Source: Candidatus Bathyarchaeota archaeon
GTDB lineage: Archaea; Thermoproteota; Bathyarchaeia; Bathyarchaeales; Bathycorpusculaceae
Assembly: GCA_023488905.1 (NCBI GenBank)
Contig: JAMDCQ010000007.1
Location: forward strand, 1 to 50,848
DNA length: 50,848 bases
Reading direction: 5' to 3'
Shown here: piece by piece, positions 14,620-23,850 of the stretch
Numbering within the stretch: the first letter of the stretch is position 1
How the letters are laid out: each line of letters opens with the position of its first letter
The notes under the pieces: generated by a model
The model's input: the letters and a program-made list of their open reading frames with translations, nothing else
The model's database searches: none
Told to the model about the DNA's origin: nothing
Made by a program: the position numbers and the translations under genes

Positions 14620-16683
14620 ATGTCTTTCGATAACGACCAATACAGAGAACTATTCATCGAAGAAGCAAAAGAACACATAGACACCATCACTAAATCGATG
14701 CTTATCTTAGAGAAGGAACCTGAAAATCAAGAGGTCGTTAACATGCTCTTCCGCTCCGCCCACACGCTCAAAGGTTCTTCGGGCATGATGGGTTTTACGG
14801 ACTTCCAAGAACTCACCCACGCCATGGAAGACATCTTCGACGACATGAGAAAAGGCAGTAAACCCTCAAGCAGCCTCATCAGTTTACTCTTAGAATGCGT
14901 TGATGCCCTCACACAGCGCTTAGACAACATACAGAACAATGTTGAAAGCGAAATCAACTACGAAGACTACAAAGCTAAACTGCACTCGATGAAGTCGGAA
15001 TTAAGCGGCATTTCAACTCCAAATCAACCCCAAAAACCCAAAACAGATGCACTCCCAACTGAAAAAGAACCTGCCGAAGAAAAAACAGTAAAAATAGAAA
15101 CACCCCAACAACCCCTACCACCTCAAAACCCTCAAGAAAAATGCTTCACAGTCAACCTAAAGTTCAGTTCTGACTGCGGTTTCAGAAGCATCAGAGCTGG
15201 AATGGTGCTGGACAAAATCAACGAAGTTGCAAAGGTAGTAAAATCTGTCCCAGAAAAAAACGATTTGGACGAGCAGAAGCTAAGCGACGGCTTCAAAATC
15301 ATGGTAACCAGCAAGTTTGACGAAAAAACAATTGAAAACTGTGCTAAACAGGTGCTTGAAGTCGAAGAGGTTGCAGTTGCATTCTGCCCCGATCAAGCTT
15401 CGACCCTTAGTGCAATGTCAACTCAAGCGCAAGTGCAAGCTACTTTGAAACCTGAACGTAACTATAATGTTACAGTTGAAAACAAGGCAGTTACTAAGGT
15501 GGCTGTTGATACCCAAACCGCCCAAACAGTACGCGTTAAATTTGATCAACTAGATAAATTGATGAACCTTGTCGGAGAACTCGTTATAAACAAAATTGCT
15601 CTGCTTCAGGTAACCGCTGACAATCATCACAGTGACGGCTTAAAACGCATCACTGAAAACATTGACCGCTTAACCGCTGACCTACAAGACCTCGTTATGC
15701 AGGTCCGCATGGTACCAGTCAGCCAAGTTTTTGACAGATTCCCCCGCTTAGTACGTGACCTCTCACTTAAGGAGAAAAAGAGAATCGAGTTAATCATGGA
15801 AGGCAGAGACATCGAAGTCGACCGCTCAGTACTCGACGAGATCGGGGAACCCTTAATTCACCTGCTCAGAAACAGCGTAGATCACGGCATTGAAATGCCC
15901 GAGGAAAGACAGGCAAACAGTAAAAATGAAACAGGTCAAATCGTGCTGTCTGCTCAGCGAAACGGCAACCAAGTAATTATAGAAATCTACGACGACGGCG
16001 CAGGTATCGACCCTGAAAAAATCAAGATATCGGCAGCAAAAAAAGGGGTTGCCACCCAAGCGGAACTCGACAAGATGAGCAAAGAACAACTTATCAACTT
16101 GGTTTTCTTGCCTGGCTTCTCAACGGCGAAGCAGATTACGGAGACCAGCGGCAGAGGCGTTGGCATGGATGTCGTTAAAACCAAGATTCAGGCTTTAGGC
16201 GGCACCGTTCACGTTGATAGCCACGTTGGTAAAGGAACAAGAACCACTATCAAGTTACCTATCACTTTAGCGATTATTCAGGCAATACTGGTTACAGACA
16301 CCAAAGAAACGTTTGCTATACCCACAAGTCAAGTCTCAGAAATCGTGCGCGTCAAAAAATCGGAGGTACAGAAACTTGGAAAAACCGACGCTATCGTTGT
16401 GCGTAACCGCGTGATTCCTATGGTGCATCTACATAGACTACTTAATCTGCCCGAATCTGACGAAGAGGAATTGGAAGTTCTTATAACCTACTTGGGCGAC
16501 GAAAACAGCAAAATGGCGCTTGCGGTAGATTCCGTGTTGCGACAGCAGGACATACTGGTAAAATCGTTAAGCGAGGCGTTGTCGGGTATTAAGGGTATTA
16601 GCGGCGCTACTATCCTTGGCGATGGTCAGGTGGTCCTCGTGTTGGATGTGAGCCAATTCGTTAAGCGCAACAGAAACACTTAA
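14620..16683 (+). CDS. cheA: Chemotaxis histidine kinase CheA
   Basis: 687 residues, the central kinase that passes phosphate to CheY and CheB. P1: Hpt domain with the phosphorylatable His48 in SAHTLKGSSGMMGF. P2-like ferredoxin-fold region at about 174-260 after a Pro-rich linker. P3 dimerisation helices at about 305-370 (FDQLDKLMNLVGELVINK). P4 ATPase with N box HLLRNSVDHGIE, G1 DDGAGIDPEKI and G2 GRGVGMDVVK. P5 CheW-like domain from about 545 to the end. All catalytic motifs are intact. It heads the chemotaxis locus, with a T-rich probable terminator just after its stop. Confidence 0.97.
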   Translation: MSFDNDQYRELFIEEAKEHIDTITKSMLILEKEPENQEVVNMLFRSAHTLKGSSGMMGFTDFQELTHAMEDIFDDMRKGSKPSSSLISLLLECVDALTQRLDNIQNNVESEINYEDYKAKLHSMKSELSGISTPNQPQKPKTDALPTEKEPAEEKTVKIETPQQPLPPQNPQEKCFTVNLKFSSDCGFRSIRAGMVLDKINEVAKVVKSVPEKNDLDEQKLSDGFKIMVTSKFDEKTIENCAKQVLEVEEVAVAFCPDQASTLSAMSTQAQVQATLKPERNYNVTVENKAVTKVAVDTQTAQTVRVKFDQLDKLMNLVGELVINKIALLQVTADNHHSDGLKRITENIDRLTADLQDLVMQVRMVPVSQVFDRFPRLVRDLSLKEKKRIELIMEGRDIEVDRSVLDEIGEPLIHLLRNSVDHGIEMPEERQANSKNETGQIVLSAQRNGNQVIIEIYDDGAGIDPEKIKISAAKKGVATQAELDKMSKEQLINLVFLPGFSTAKQITETSGRGVGMDVVKTKIQALGGTVHVDSHVGKGTRTTIKLPITLAIIQAILVTDTKETFAIPTSQVSEIVRVKKSEVQKLGKTDAIVVRNRVIPMVHLHRLLNLPESDEEELEVLITYLGDENSKMALAVDSVLRQQDILVKSLSEALSGIKGISGATILGDGQVVLVLDVSQFVKRNRNT

Positions 16684-16701
16684 CCCGCTTCACCTATTTC
16701 C

Positions 16702-16720
16702 ATTTTTTAATTTTTTGTTT
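16702..16720 (+). terminator. T-rich terminator after cheA
   Basis: Two T tracts (CATTTTTTAATTTTTTG) begin about 20 bases after the cheA stop. Archaeal transcription typically ends at such U tracts. It suggests that cheA is not simply one operon with cheW. Confidence 0.45.
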
Positions 16721-16807
16721 GCTGGCCGTTTTTTGGCATATTCCCGTATCGGAAGATTACCTTTATTGCTTGCTTCCTACAAAGCAGTATTGTGGGAGAT
16801 GGGAGAA

Positions 16808-17152
16808 ATGGAGCACGGCGAAGTTAAATCTGACAACGCCCGAAACGTTATCTTAAGTTACAACGACAAAATTTACTTCGTGAACAGCGTTAACGTTGCG
16901 ATGCGTGAGGGCGCTGATAGACTAAAAGCGATTTTTCACGCTAAACGGGCAAGTGATAATACCCAAGAAGACTTAGACATCGAAATCAACCAGAACACCT
17001 ACGACATATTAATGGAGTATGCAAGACTTGACAAGCTTGACTTAATCATGGTCCTACAGATCGAAGGCGCATCCGCAAAATACTGCTTGATGAGTGAGGG
17101 GTGGCTCAAAAACCAGCTTCCAGCATGCAGCAGCAAGGGCTACATCGTCTAA
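16808..17152 (+). CDS. Hypothetical protein between cheA and cheW
   Basis: About 114 residues from the ATG at 16808; GGGAG about nine bases upstream supports it, and an ATG at 16799 is the alternative. A longer open frame back to 16715 would run into the cheA terminator. NVILSYNDKIYFVNSVNVAMREGADRLKAIFHAKR and NQNTYDILMEYARLDKLDLIMVLQIEG suggest a cytosolic alpha/beta protein. Not recognised. Its place between cheA and cheW implies a chemotaxis-related role, by context only. Confidence 0.6.
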   Translation: MEHGEVKSDNARNVILSYNDKIYFVNSVNVAMREGADRLKAIFHAKRASDNTQEDLDIEINQNTYDILMEYARLDKLDLIMVLQIEGASAKYCLMSEGWLKNQLPACSSKGYIV

Positions 17153-17208
17153 CTTTCTCTTTCTTCTTTAGATGTATATTTTGAATCCTTAGTCGATTTT
17201 CATAAGGG

Positions 17209-17247
17209 CTTATAACAACTTAAGCGATAGGCATACCTGTTTAGGTG
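17209..17247 (+). promoter_or_regulatory. cheW promoter with TTTAGGTG leader motif
   Basis: A TTATAA box at 17209-17215 is followed, after 24 bases, by TTTAGGTG at 17240-17247. Initiation about 25 bases after the TATA box would put the Shine-Dalgarno site almost at the transcript 5' end. The same arrangement precedes the receptor gene. Confidence 0.5.
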
Positions 17248-17766
17248 AGTGATTTGGCGTTTAACAGTCGAAGCAATGCACGTGACGAAATTCAAATGTT
17301 AACCTTCTCGCTTGACAACGTCTTATACGGGGTAAACGTTAGTCAAGTGCGGGAAGTCAAAAACTTTGAGGGCGTAACACCAGTCCCTTATGCTCCAGCA
17401 TACGTTAGAGGTGTAACTAATCTCCGCGGAGAAGTCATCCCAGTCATCGACCTTAGGAAACGTTTTGGAATGTCAGAAGCAAAAAACGACAACACAAACA
17501 TCATGATAATTGTGCAAGACAAACATCCAGTCGGCATCATGGTTGACTCAGTCATGGAAGTTTTGACGCTACCAAAAACTGACATAGACTCAAACACTGA
17601 CAGCCTAATCATCGACAAATCTGAAGCGGTACTCGGCGTCGCAAAACACGACAAAGACCTGATTATACTGCTGGATTTAATCCGTGTCGCTACAAAAGAC
17701 GGCTTAAGCATGGGCGAAGACCAGAAAGGCTTCCAGATAACAACCGAAAAACAGCAAACCTCCTAA
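17245..17766 (+). CDS. cheW: Chemotaxis adaptor CheW
   Basis: 173 residues, coupling receptors to CheA. Typical double SH3-like barrel motifs: EIQMLTFSLDNVLYGVNVSQVREV, then VPYAPAYVRGVTNLRGEVIPVIDLRKRFG and HPVGIMVDSVMEVLTLPK. GTG at 17245 overlaps the TTTAGGTG motif. By comparison with cheA and the receptor, where the start comes after this motif, the TTG at 17254 is a good alternative. Single-domain CheW with a short polar C-terminal tail. Confidence 0.95.
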   Translation: MSDLAFNSRSNARDEIQMLTFSLDNVLYGVNVSQVREVKNFEGVTPVPYAPAYVRGVTNLRGEVIPVIDLRKRFGMSEAKNDNTNIMIIVQDKHPVGIMVDSVMEVLTLPKTDIDSNTDSLIIDKSEAVLGVAKHDKDLIILLDLIRVATKDGLSMGEDQKGFQITTEKQQTS

Positions 17767-17795
17767 TTTTTGCATTTTATTGTTTGTGACCTCTG

Positions 17796-18830
17796 ATGGG
17801 GCAAATCAAAGTCGTTGTCGTCGATGATTCGCTTCTCATGCAGAGGGTACTCTGTGACATTTTGCAGTCAGACAAACAAATCGTTGTGGTCGGAACAGCC
17901 CGCGACGGCGAAGAGGCACTCATAAAAGTAGCCAGTCTAAAGCCAGATGTCGTGACGATGGACATCGAAATGCCCAAGATGAATGGGTTAACCGCAGTCC
18001 GTCGAATCATGGAGTCCCAACCAACCCCAGTAGTTATGATTAGCGCCCTGACCCAGCGTGAAGCAATGCTAACGCTAAAGGCGTTGGAATTCGGAGCGGT
18101 GGACTATGTACCTAAACCTTCGGGTCAGATTTCGCTCAACATGGAGTCTGTCCGTCAAGAATTACTCTCAAAAATCAAAACTGCCGCCTTCGCGAACGTT
18201 TCATCAGCCAAAGCGACCGTTCAAGAAGACATTCGTGCACCAACACAAATTGGCGACCACATCATATCGATTGCAGCCTCAACTGGTGGACCACCCGCGG
18301 TTACAAAAGTTCTAACAGCCTTACCCGCTGATACACCGCCAATTCTAATCGTTCAACACATGCCTAAAGGCATAACTAAACTGTTTGCTGAAGGGCTAAA
18401 CGAACGCTGCAAATTCACCGTTAAAGAAGCCCAAGAAGGCGACCGCGTCCAGGAACGACTGGCGTTAATCGCGCCAGGCGGTTTCCACATGGTAGTAACC
18501 AAGGAGCATAAAATTCACCTGACAACAGATGCACCGGTGAATTATGTGCGTCCAGCGGCAGACGTTATGATGTTGTCGATGGCTGAAGTTTATGGCGCAA
18601 AAAACGTGGGCGTTGTTTTAACAGGTATGGGCTCGGACGGCGCACGCGGCATAAAAGCTATCAAGGAAAAGGGCGGCTTTACGATTGCTCAGGACCAAAA
18701 AACCAGCGTCGTATATGGCATGCCAAACGTTGCTTACCAAACAGGCTGCGTTAATGTAGTTGCCCCTCTTGATCAAATCCCTAAGCAAATCATTAAAGCC
18801 TGCAACTCCACGGTTCAGATTTCCGCATAG
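17796..18830 (+). CDS. cheB: Chemotaxis methylesterase CheB
   Basis: 344 residues. Demethylates (and can deamidate) receptor glutamates when phosphorylated by CheA. Receiver domain 1-120 with acidic residues D10/D11 and phospho-acceptor D56 (VTMDIEMP), Lys in YVPKPSG. Linker, then the methylesterase domain from about 155. The catalytic triad is visible as S162 in IAASTGGPP, H188 in VQHMPKG and D281 in TGMGSDGARG. Complete and apparently functional; it begins 29 bp after cheW. Confidence 0.97.
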   Translation: MGQIKVVVVDDSLLMQRVLCDILQSDKQIVVVGTARDGEEALIKVASLKPDVVTMDIEMPKMNGLTAVRRIMESQPTPVVMISALTQREAMLTLKALEFGAVDYVPKPSGQISLNMESVRQELLSKIKTAAFANVSSAKATVQEDIRAPTQIGDHIISIAASTGGPPAVTKVLTALPADTPPILIVQHMPKGITKLFAEGLNERCKFTVKEAQEGDRVQERLALIAPGGFHMVVTKEHKIHLTTDAPVNYVRPAADVMMLSMAEVYGAKNVGVVLTGMGSDGARGIKAIKEKGGFTIAQDQKTSVVYGMPNVAYQTGCVNVVAPLDQIPKQIIKACNSTVQISA

Positions 18831-18862
18831 ATTTTCAATATGTATGAAATTTTCATAATTTA

Positions 18863-18905
18863 CTTATAAGAAAAACGCCAACTTGCTTGCAATACAGTTT
18901 AGGTG
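18863..18905 (+). promoter_or_regulatory. Receptor-gene promoter with TTTAGGTG leader motif
   Basis: TTATAA-type box at 18863-18870 and TTTAGGTG at 18898-18905, 28 bases apart, before the GTG at 18917. Parallels the cheW promoter. Confidence 0.5.
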
Positions 18906-18916
18906 GATGGTAATTC

Positions 18917-20401
18917 GTGACTGATGAGCAAAAAGAAAAGCGTGGTTCTTCTGATCAAGTAGAGAAATTAATGAAAGAAAACCAACGTTTAATCGAAAAA
19001 AATAAGGAATACCAAAATCAAATAATTGAGTTACTACAAGACGCCATTGCAAGTGCAGAAAAAATCAGTGCAACTGCAGACGAAACCATATGTAATTCAG
19101 CGAAGGCCGCTGATTTAGCATACCAAACTATGCAGGCGGCGACCAATGTAGCTCAATTAGCAACCGGAGCAACAGAAGTTGTCAATAAAGCAACTGAGAG
19201 CGCAAAAAGAGTCTGTCAAGTTGCAGGAAAAGTTGCAACCAACGCAGAAGGTGCATCTCAATCCACTGCCAAAGTTGTCCAAATGGGTAAAGAAGCAGCT
19301 AATGTTTCTAATCAAATGGCTATCGGTATGCAGCAAGTCAGCACTGCGTCACAGCAGGTTTCAACAGGCGCACAAAAACTCGCCGAACTCTCACAGGATG
19401 CCGCTCGAAGCACTGAAGCTTTAAAGAAAGTTATGGATGACGCAGGCATGATTGCTAGAGACGCAACAGCCGTAACTGAAGATGCCCTCAAAAAAGCTAA
19501 GGACGCCAACGAAAAGGGACAAAAAGGCCTTGTTGCAATAGAGAACATCAAGAGCAACATAACACGCGTTTCTGAAGCCGTAACTTCTATGGTTAGTTCA
19601 GTTGAGCAGGTAGGTCAGATGGCTAACTCAGTTTCTGACATAGCAGGCCAAACCAACATGCTTGCACTCAACGCCGCCATTGAAGCGGCTCGTGCCGGTG
19701 AAGCGGGAAGGGGATTCGCAGTCGTAGCCGACGCAGTCAAAGGACTAGCAGGCCAATCAAAAGAAGCCGCGGGCTCAGCCATAAACCTAGTCAAAGGCAT
19801 CAAAGAAGCAGGCGCCCAAACAAGCAACATAACCCAGCAATCACAAGTCGGCGCAGCAGAAGGCGCAAACGTCGTCTTAGGCGCCATCAAAGAATCCGAG
19901 GGAATCTCCAAAATCATGGGCGACATGACAACAAAAGTCAGCAACTTAACTAATGGAGTTGAACGTGGCTTAGATGCATTAAACACAGTTGTTAAAACTA
20001 TCGAAGAAGTCGCCAGTATCGCAGAGGAGAGCTCATCCGCATCTGAAGAAGCATCCTCCGCAGTAGAAGAACAAACCGCAGCAGCCCAACAAATGGCAAG
20101 CATCGCCAGAGACGTTTCCACCACCGCAGAGCAAGTGGAAGAAGTGACAAAAAGCGTAGTTGTTGAAGCAAAAGAGATGGCTAATCTCGCTTTGGGAGTA
20201 GAGGAAGTCGCAGCAAAAATTGAGGAATCAGCAAACGAAATTCTCAACCAAACCGAAACCGTAGGAAGCAACATTACCACTGTAGTTACCGAAGTCACAG
20301 CGATGGCAGAAACTTCAGAAAAACTCAAAAACGAACTCACCGAAGTCATCGAGTACCGCAAAAAGAAACTCGCTGACTTCATAGCAAGCACTGGCAACTA
20401 G
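18917..20401 (+). CDS. Soluble methyl-accepting chemotaxis protein without sensor domain
   Basis: 494 residues, almost entirely coiled coil. There is no transmembrane segment, no signal peptide and no recognisable PAS, GAF or other input domain. A short charged N-terminal coil ([18 protein letters not shown]) is followed by Ala/Thr/Val-rich heptads. The signalling hairpin tip is intact: [37 protein letters not shown] at about 237-273. Methylation helices rich in E/Q pairs flank it ([31 protein letters not shown]). It would signal from the cytoplasm, presumably receiving its input through a partner or through the long N-terminal coil. GTG start. Confidence 0.92.
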   Translation: MTDEQKEKRGSSDQVEKLMKENQRLIEKNKEYQNQIIELLQDAIASAEKISATADETICNSAKAADLAYQTMQAATNVAQLATGATEVVNKATESAKRVCQVAGKVATNAEGASQSTAKVVQMGKEAANVSNQMAIGMQQVSTASQQVSTGAQKLAELSQDAARSTEALKKVMDDAGMIARDATAVTEDALKKAKDANEKGQKGLVAIENIKSNITRVSEAVTSMVSSVEQVGQMANSVSDIAGQTNMLALNAAIEAARAGEAGRGFAVVADAVKGLAGQSKEAAGSAINLVKGIKEAGAQTSNITQQSQVGAAEGANVVLGAIKESEGISKIMGDMTTKVSNLTNGVERGLDALNTVVKTIEEVASIAEESSSASEEASSAVEEQTAAAQQMASIARDVSTTAEQVEEVTKSVVVEAKEMANLALGVEEVAAKIEESANEILNQTETVGSNITTVVTEVTAMAETSEKLKNELTEVIEYRKKKLADFIASTGN

Positions 20402-20525
20402 CCAGCCGCTCTTTTTATTCAGTTTATTTAAAATCAACCTATCCATTTTTTGGGACAAAATGTGCGTAGTCAATGTGACGTACAAGCCTTTTCTATAGTG
20501 CAAAACTATCATGCTTTGATCAATA

Positions 20526-21041
20526 TTGACTCAGGAAGTCGCAGCTAAGCAAGAACCAGTAGCGGTCACTGCTGCAACCGAAAAGAAAAAGCAGCCCTCC
20601 CTCCAAGAACTCGTAGACTCACTGAAAGGCACAGCAGACGATATCGGTCAAATAAGCGAATTAAGTTCAGAAGAGAAAATATTGGTCGGCCAATTTTTTA
20701 CCTCCCTGCTCAAATTGATGCAGCCCCTCACCCCATCCATCGCTGTTAGCCAGTTAGCGCTTCCAGCCCAATTTAGCGATGTAACCCAAGCGCATCTTGA
20801 CCCCACCGGGCATCTGGTTTTGCAGTTCGCAGACGGCCATGTGGAGCTTAAGGATTTAAGTCAAGAAAACTGCCGCGAACTCATGATGACGGTCGTGGGA
20901 GATATCGTGCCAAAATTCAAAAACCTTACTTCTCAGCAGAAAAAGAAGCTTGAAAACCGCATCAAACTCCTCTCGAGCATTACCAAAGAGGTCCAGAAAA
21001 GTTCTGAGGCGCTCTCCGCCGCGCTCTCAGCCAGCAAATAA
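20526..21041 (+). CDS. Hypothetical protein downstream of the receptor
   Basis: 171 residues from a TTG; no Shine-Dalgarno site is visible, and a CTATAG box about 30 bases upstream would make the transcript nearly leaderless. Lys/Gln-rich N-terminus, then two helical parts (SLQELVDSLKGTADDIGQISELSSEEKILVGQFFTSLLKLM and KKLENRIKLLSSITKEVQKSSEALSAALSASK). Between them lies a strand-turn-strand segment DPTGHLVLQFADGHVELKDL. Not recognised. It is cytosolic and by position could be a receptor partner; that is inference only. Confidence 0.6.
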   Translation: MTQEVAAKQEPVAVTAATEKKKQPSLQELVDSLKGTADDIGQISELSSEEKILVGQFFTSLLKLMQPLTPSIAVSQLALPAQFSDVTQAHLDPTGHLVLQFADGHVELKDLSQENCRELMMTVVGDIVPKFKNLTSQQKKKLENRIKLLSSITKEVQKSSEALSAALSASK

Positions 21042-21102
21042 TCCGCGGATGCAAAACCGCGTCAGCAGCCTTAATTGATACCCCGACAACAATCTACTCT
21101 GT

Positions 21103-21945
21103 ATGTTCACGGTAAAAACGCTGCCAAAAGAAGACTACCAGTTTGCAGTGGACTTAGCGAACACAATGAATTGGAACATGGCAGTAGAGGACTTCGAGTT
21201 TATGGCGTCACTGGAACCAGACAGTTGCCTCCTTTTGCTTGACGGCGCAAAACGTGTAGGCGTTGCTACCTGCAACAATTATGGGAAAATGGGCTGGTTC
21301 GGCAACCTCATCGTCGAAGAAAAATACCGTAAAAAAGGCGCAGGCACCGCTCTCGTAACTCATGCAATCAAACAGTTACATGCCAAAGGCGTCGAGACAA
21401 TTGGATTGTATGCTTACAGGCACTTAGAGTGCTTCTATGGCAACTTGGGGTTTAAAGCAGACAAAGACTTCGCTGTTTTACAAGCAAAAGACCTCCAGAG
21501 AGTCAAAGCTGACCCGCTGCCAAAAATTGGAACACAACAACTGCCAGAAATCATAAGTTTTGACAGCGAAAACTTCGGCGGCGGAAACAGAAGTAAACTC
21601 CTTGAATCAATAATATGCACTCAAGGCAACGCAAGCTTCTACATATCCGAGGGATGCGAAGTTGTGGGGTATGTTGCTGCAACGATTTACGAGTCAATGG
21701 CGTGGCTGGGGCCCTTGGTCTGCACCCCCTCCAGAAACGACATCGCATTACCTCTGATAAAAGCAGCGTTATCTGAAATGGCTGGGAGAACCGTTTACGC
21801 AGTGCTTCCTAAAACCGAAGCAAAGTTGCTTGAGGCTTTTTTGGGGTTAGGATTCAGGGAAGACTTTTCCGTGTCAAGAATGTTTTTAGGCAAAGCCCCG
21901 ACAAAAAATTGTATATACATGGCTGAATCATTAGAGCGAGGATAA
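21103..21945 (+). CDS. Tandem GNAT-family N-acetyltransferase
   Basis: 280 residues with two GNAT domains. The N-terminal one has the acetyl-CoA site NLIVEEKYRKKGAGTALVTHAIKQL (R/Q-x-x-G-x-G/A pattern) and the usual following LYAYRHLECFYGNLGFK. The C-terminal half (about 150-280) resembles a second, less conserved GNAT_like domain (VVGYVAATIYESMAWLGPLVCTPS). Such tandem proteins often modify small molecules or amines; the substrate is unknown. The stop is followed immediately by the ATG of the next gene. Confidence 0.88.
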   Translation: MFTVKTLPKEDYQFAVDLANTMNWNMAVEDFEFMASLEPDSCLLLLDGAKRVGVATCNNYGKMGWFGNLIVEEKYRKKGAGTALVTHAIKQLHAKGVETIGLYAYRHLECFYGNLGFKADKDFAVLQAKDLQRVKADPLPKIGTQQLPEIISFDSENFGGGNRSKLLESIICTQGNASFYISEGCEVVGYVAATIYESMAWLGPLVCTPSRNDIALPLIKAALSEMAGRTVYAVLPKTEAKLLEAFLGLGFREDFSVSRMFLGKAPTKNCIYMAESLERG

Positions 21946-21948
21946 TTG

Positions 21949-23310
21949 ATGGAAGATTACTGTAGATTTCTGCTTGAGGATTTCTTAAAATCCTCTTTTC
22001 AAACAGTAAAGATGCTTGTCGAAGGCGCTATGGCAGTTAAGGGTCAAGCTGCCCATCGAAAAGTAACCTTGTTCCGTTATGACAGGGGAAAAAAAGTGTC
22101 AGTACCCTTCGACGATGAACGGTTTTATCTGCGCAGTTCAGTCGAATATACAAATCCCCATTTGACAGTTGAAGAAGTTCAGGGTATCGTTGGGACAAGG
22201 TTACTTGAAACCTGCGCTAACTATTACTACGAAAGGGGGTTACATGACCCAACCGCTGATGATGTGTCGGCGCTAATGGAGTTACTAAAGAAGCCTACAG
22301 AAGGCTACATTGTACCGTTTCTGCTAAACACAGACGACGTGGAAGCAGACAGGTACTCTATGAATCCCCTTAAACAATCCATAGTGGATAGCGGACAAAG
22401 CGCTTTTCCAGCAGTTAATGTTAAAACTGACCAGTTAAAAATTGATCATGAGTACGTCAAAAAGTATGATGGCTCATTGATCTCTAAAAAAGAAACCGCT
22501 CTCATTGAAGCAATGCTCATGGAAAGTAACGGCTCATATCTCGACTTTGTGGATGCAATAAAGTACATGCAGCTTCAGGATTTGACAGATTTTTGTGGCA
22601 TGGATTTGTCTCTTTTTTCGTTGCGTTTGCCCCTCTCTACTTTGCAGACGGAACGTAAAGACGGTTTGCTTCATTACATAATAAGCGAAAGCAACCGCGA
22701 CTATGCTTCAGTTGAAGAAGCCTACATTTGCATGGGAAGAAGCATGAATAAACGCACGACTCTCCTTACGGTACCGCACTCAAAGAAGGGATTCGGCTCT
22801 AAACGGGCGGCACGGGGCAAACTGCATTTCGAAAACAGCAAATTCCTCGACGCCACAGTTACCTACAAAACCACAGCACTCTACCCCAACGCAATGGACC
22901 CCGAAGACGTAGCTGTAGCTGTCTGTGACGACAAGTTTTCTGTTAAAGGTGAAAGACTATCTGATTACAGCTACAATGAGACGCCTTCTTCACCCCAATT
23001 TTTTTTGTATTCGTTGGGTTCACCTGAAGACGCAACCGTTTGGCATGGAGTTGGCGCATTCGGTTCTTCTCAACTGCTTCAAAGCTATGCTAACGCCCGC
23101 ACCGCTTGCAGGGAGGGCAGATTGCTTAAAGATTTAAACCGAAAGTATCATCTTAACGTGAGGGTACCTTTACAGTTTAACCTTGCACCTGAGGGCTTAT
23201 GGAGTCACCCAATACATCGTAACATTGACGCCAGTATCGGCAGTGTTGAAAATTTGGCGGATTTGGCTCATCGGGGTATGAAGCTTGAGTACCTCTCAGC
23301 TTTCAAGTAG
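21949..23310 (+). CDS. Large protein of unknown function
   Basis: 453 residues from the ATG at 21949, three bases after the GNAT stop, so translationally linked to it. No signal peptide or membrane segment. The first 80 residues (MVEGAMAVKGQAAHRKVTLFRYDRGKKVSVPFDDERFY) are basic. The middle is helical with acidic patches, and the C-terminal part has aromatic and glycine-rich motifs (FFLYSLGSPEDATVWHGVGAFGSSQ, APEGLWSHPIHRNIDASIG). I do not recognise any family or catalytic motif. It sits with the HExxH protein that follows, within the chemotaxis locus. Confidence 0.75.
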   Translation: MEDYCRFLLEDFLKSSFQTVKMLVEGAMAVKGQAAHRKVTLFRYDRGKKVSVPFDDERFYLRSSVEYTNPHLTVEEVQGIVGTRLLETCANYYYERGLHDPTADDVSALMELLKKPTEGYIVPFLLNTDDVEADRYSMNPLKQSIVDSGQSAFPAVNVKTDQLKIDHEYVKKYDGSLISKKETALIEAMLMESNGSYLDFVDAIKYMQLQDLTDFCGMDLSLFSLRLPLSTLQTERKDGLLHYIISESNRDYASVEEAYICMGRSMNKRTTLLTVPHSKKGFGSKRAARGKLHFENSKFLDATVTYKTTALYPNAMDPEDVAVAVCDDKFSVKGERLSDYSYNETPSSPQFFLYSLGSPEDATVWHGVGAFGSSQLLQSYANARTACREGRLLKDLNRKYHLNVRVPLQFNLAPEGLWSHPIHRNIDASIGSVENLADLAHRGMKLEYLSAFK

Positions 23311-23322
23311 GAGCACATAGGC

Positions 23323-23850
23323 TTGCCGGGCATTGAATACTTCATCTTCCGAATCTTGCGTAAGCTTCGAAATTTCCCAGTAAACCCTCTTAGTATCGGT
23401 AACTCTAAGAAGATTTTCGCAGAATACTTCAAAGACTTCGACAAAGTTGCAGCGGTTCGGGGTATTTTTGGGGAAAAAACCACAGAAATTCTAAGCCACC
23501 TCACTGTTGAACTTAGCTGGTTTAACGGTTACATGTATGTGGATGGTGCAGATGGGCATCTTGTGATAAGTAAAAGCTACCTAAACAGCGGCAATCGAAC
23601 CGACATTTATCTGGATTTAATTCATGAATTGTGCCATGTGAAGCAGTTTATGGACGGCAAAGAACTCTTCGACCCCCGCTACGAATACGTTGATAGACCA
23701 ACAGAGATCGAAGCATACCGATACACCGTTAGAGAAGCGAGGCGCTTGGGGCTCAGTGAAGAAAGAATCCGACATTACCTAAAAACCGAGTGGATGAGCC
23801 AAGACGACTTCGAGCGGCTAGCAAAATATGTGCACGTTTCAAGTTGCTAA
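23323..23850 (+). CDS. Putative zinc metallopeptidase-like protein (HExxH)
   Basis: 175 residues from a TTG. The core DLIHELCHVKQFMDGKELFDPRYEYVDRPTEIEAYRYT has HELCH, a HExxH zinc site, with a downstream E in the EIEAYRY helix that could be the third ligand, as in small archaeal zinc peptidases of the SprT/IrrE-like fold. No signal peptide, so it should act in the cytosol. It follows the 453-residue unknown by 12 bp and overlaps the 3' end of the convergent glycosyltransferase gene by 12 bp. Substrate unknown; it could be a protein-binding relic rather than an enzyme. Confidence 0.78.
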   Translation: MPGIEYFIFRILRKLRNFPVNPLSIGNSKKIFAEYFKDFDKVAAVRGIFGEKTTEILSHLTVELSWFNGYMYVDGADGHLVISKSYLNSGNRTDIYLDLIHELCHVKQFMDGKELFDPRYEYVDRPTEIEAYRYTVREARRLGLSEERIRHYLKTEWMSQDDFERLAKYVHVSSC

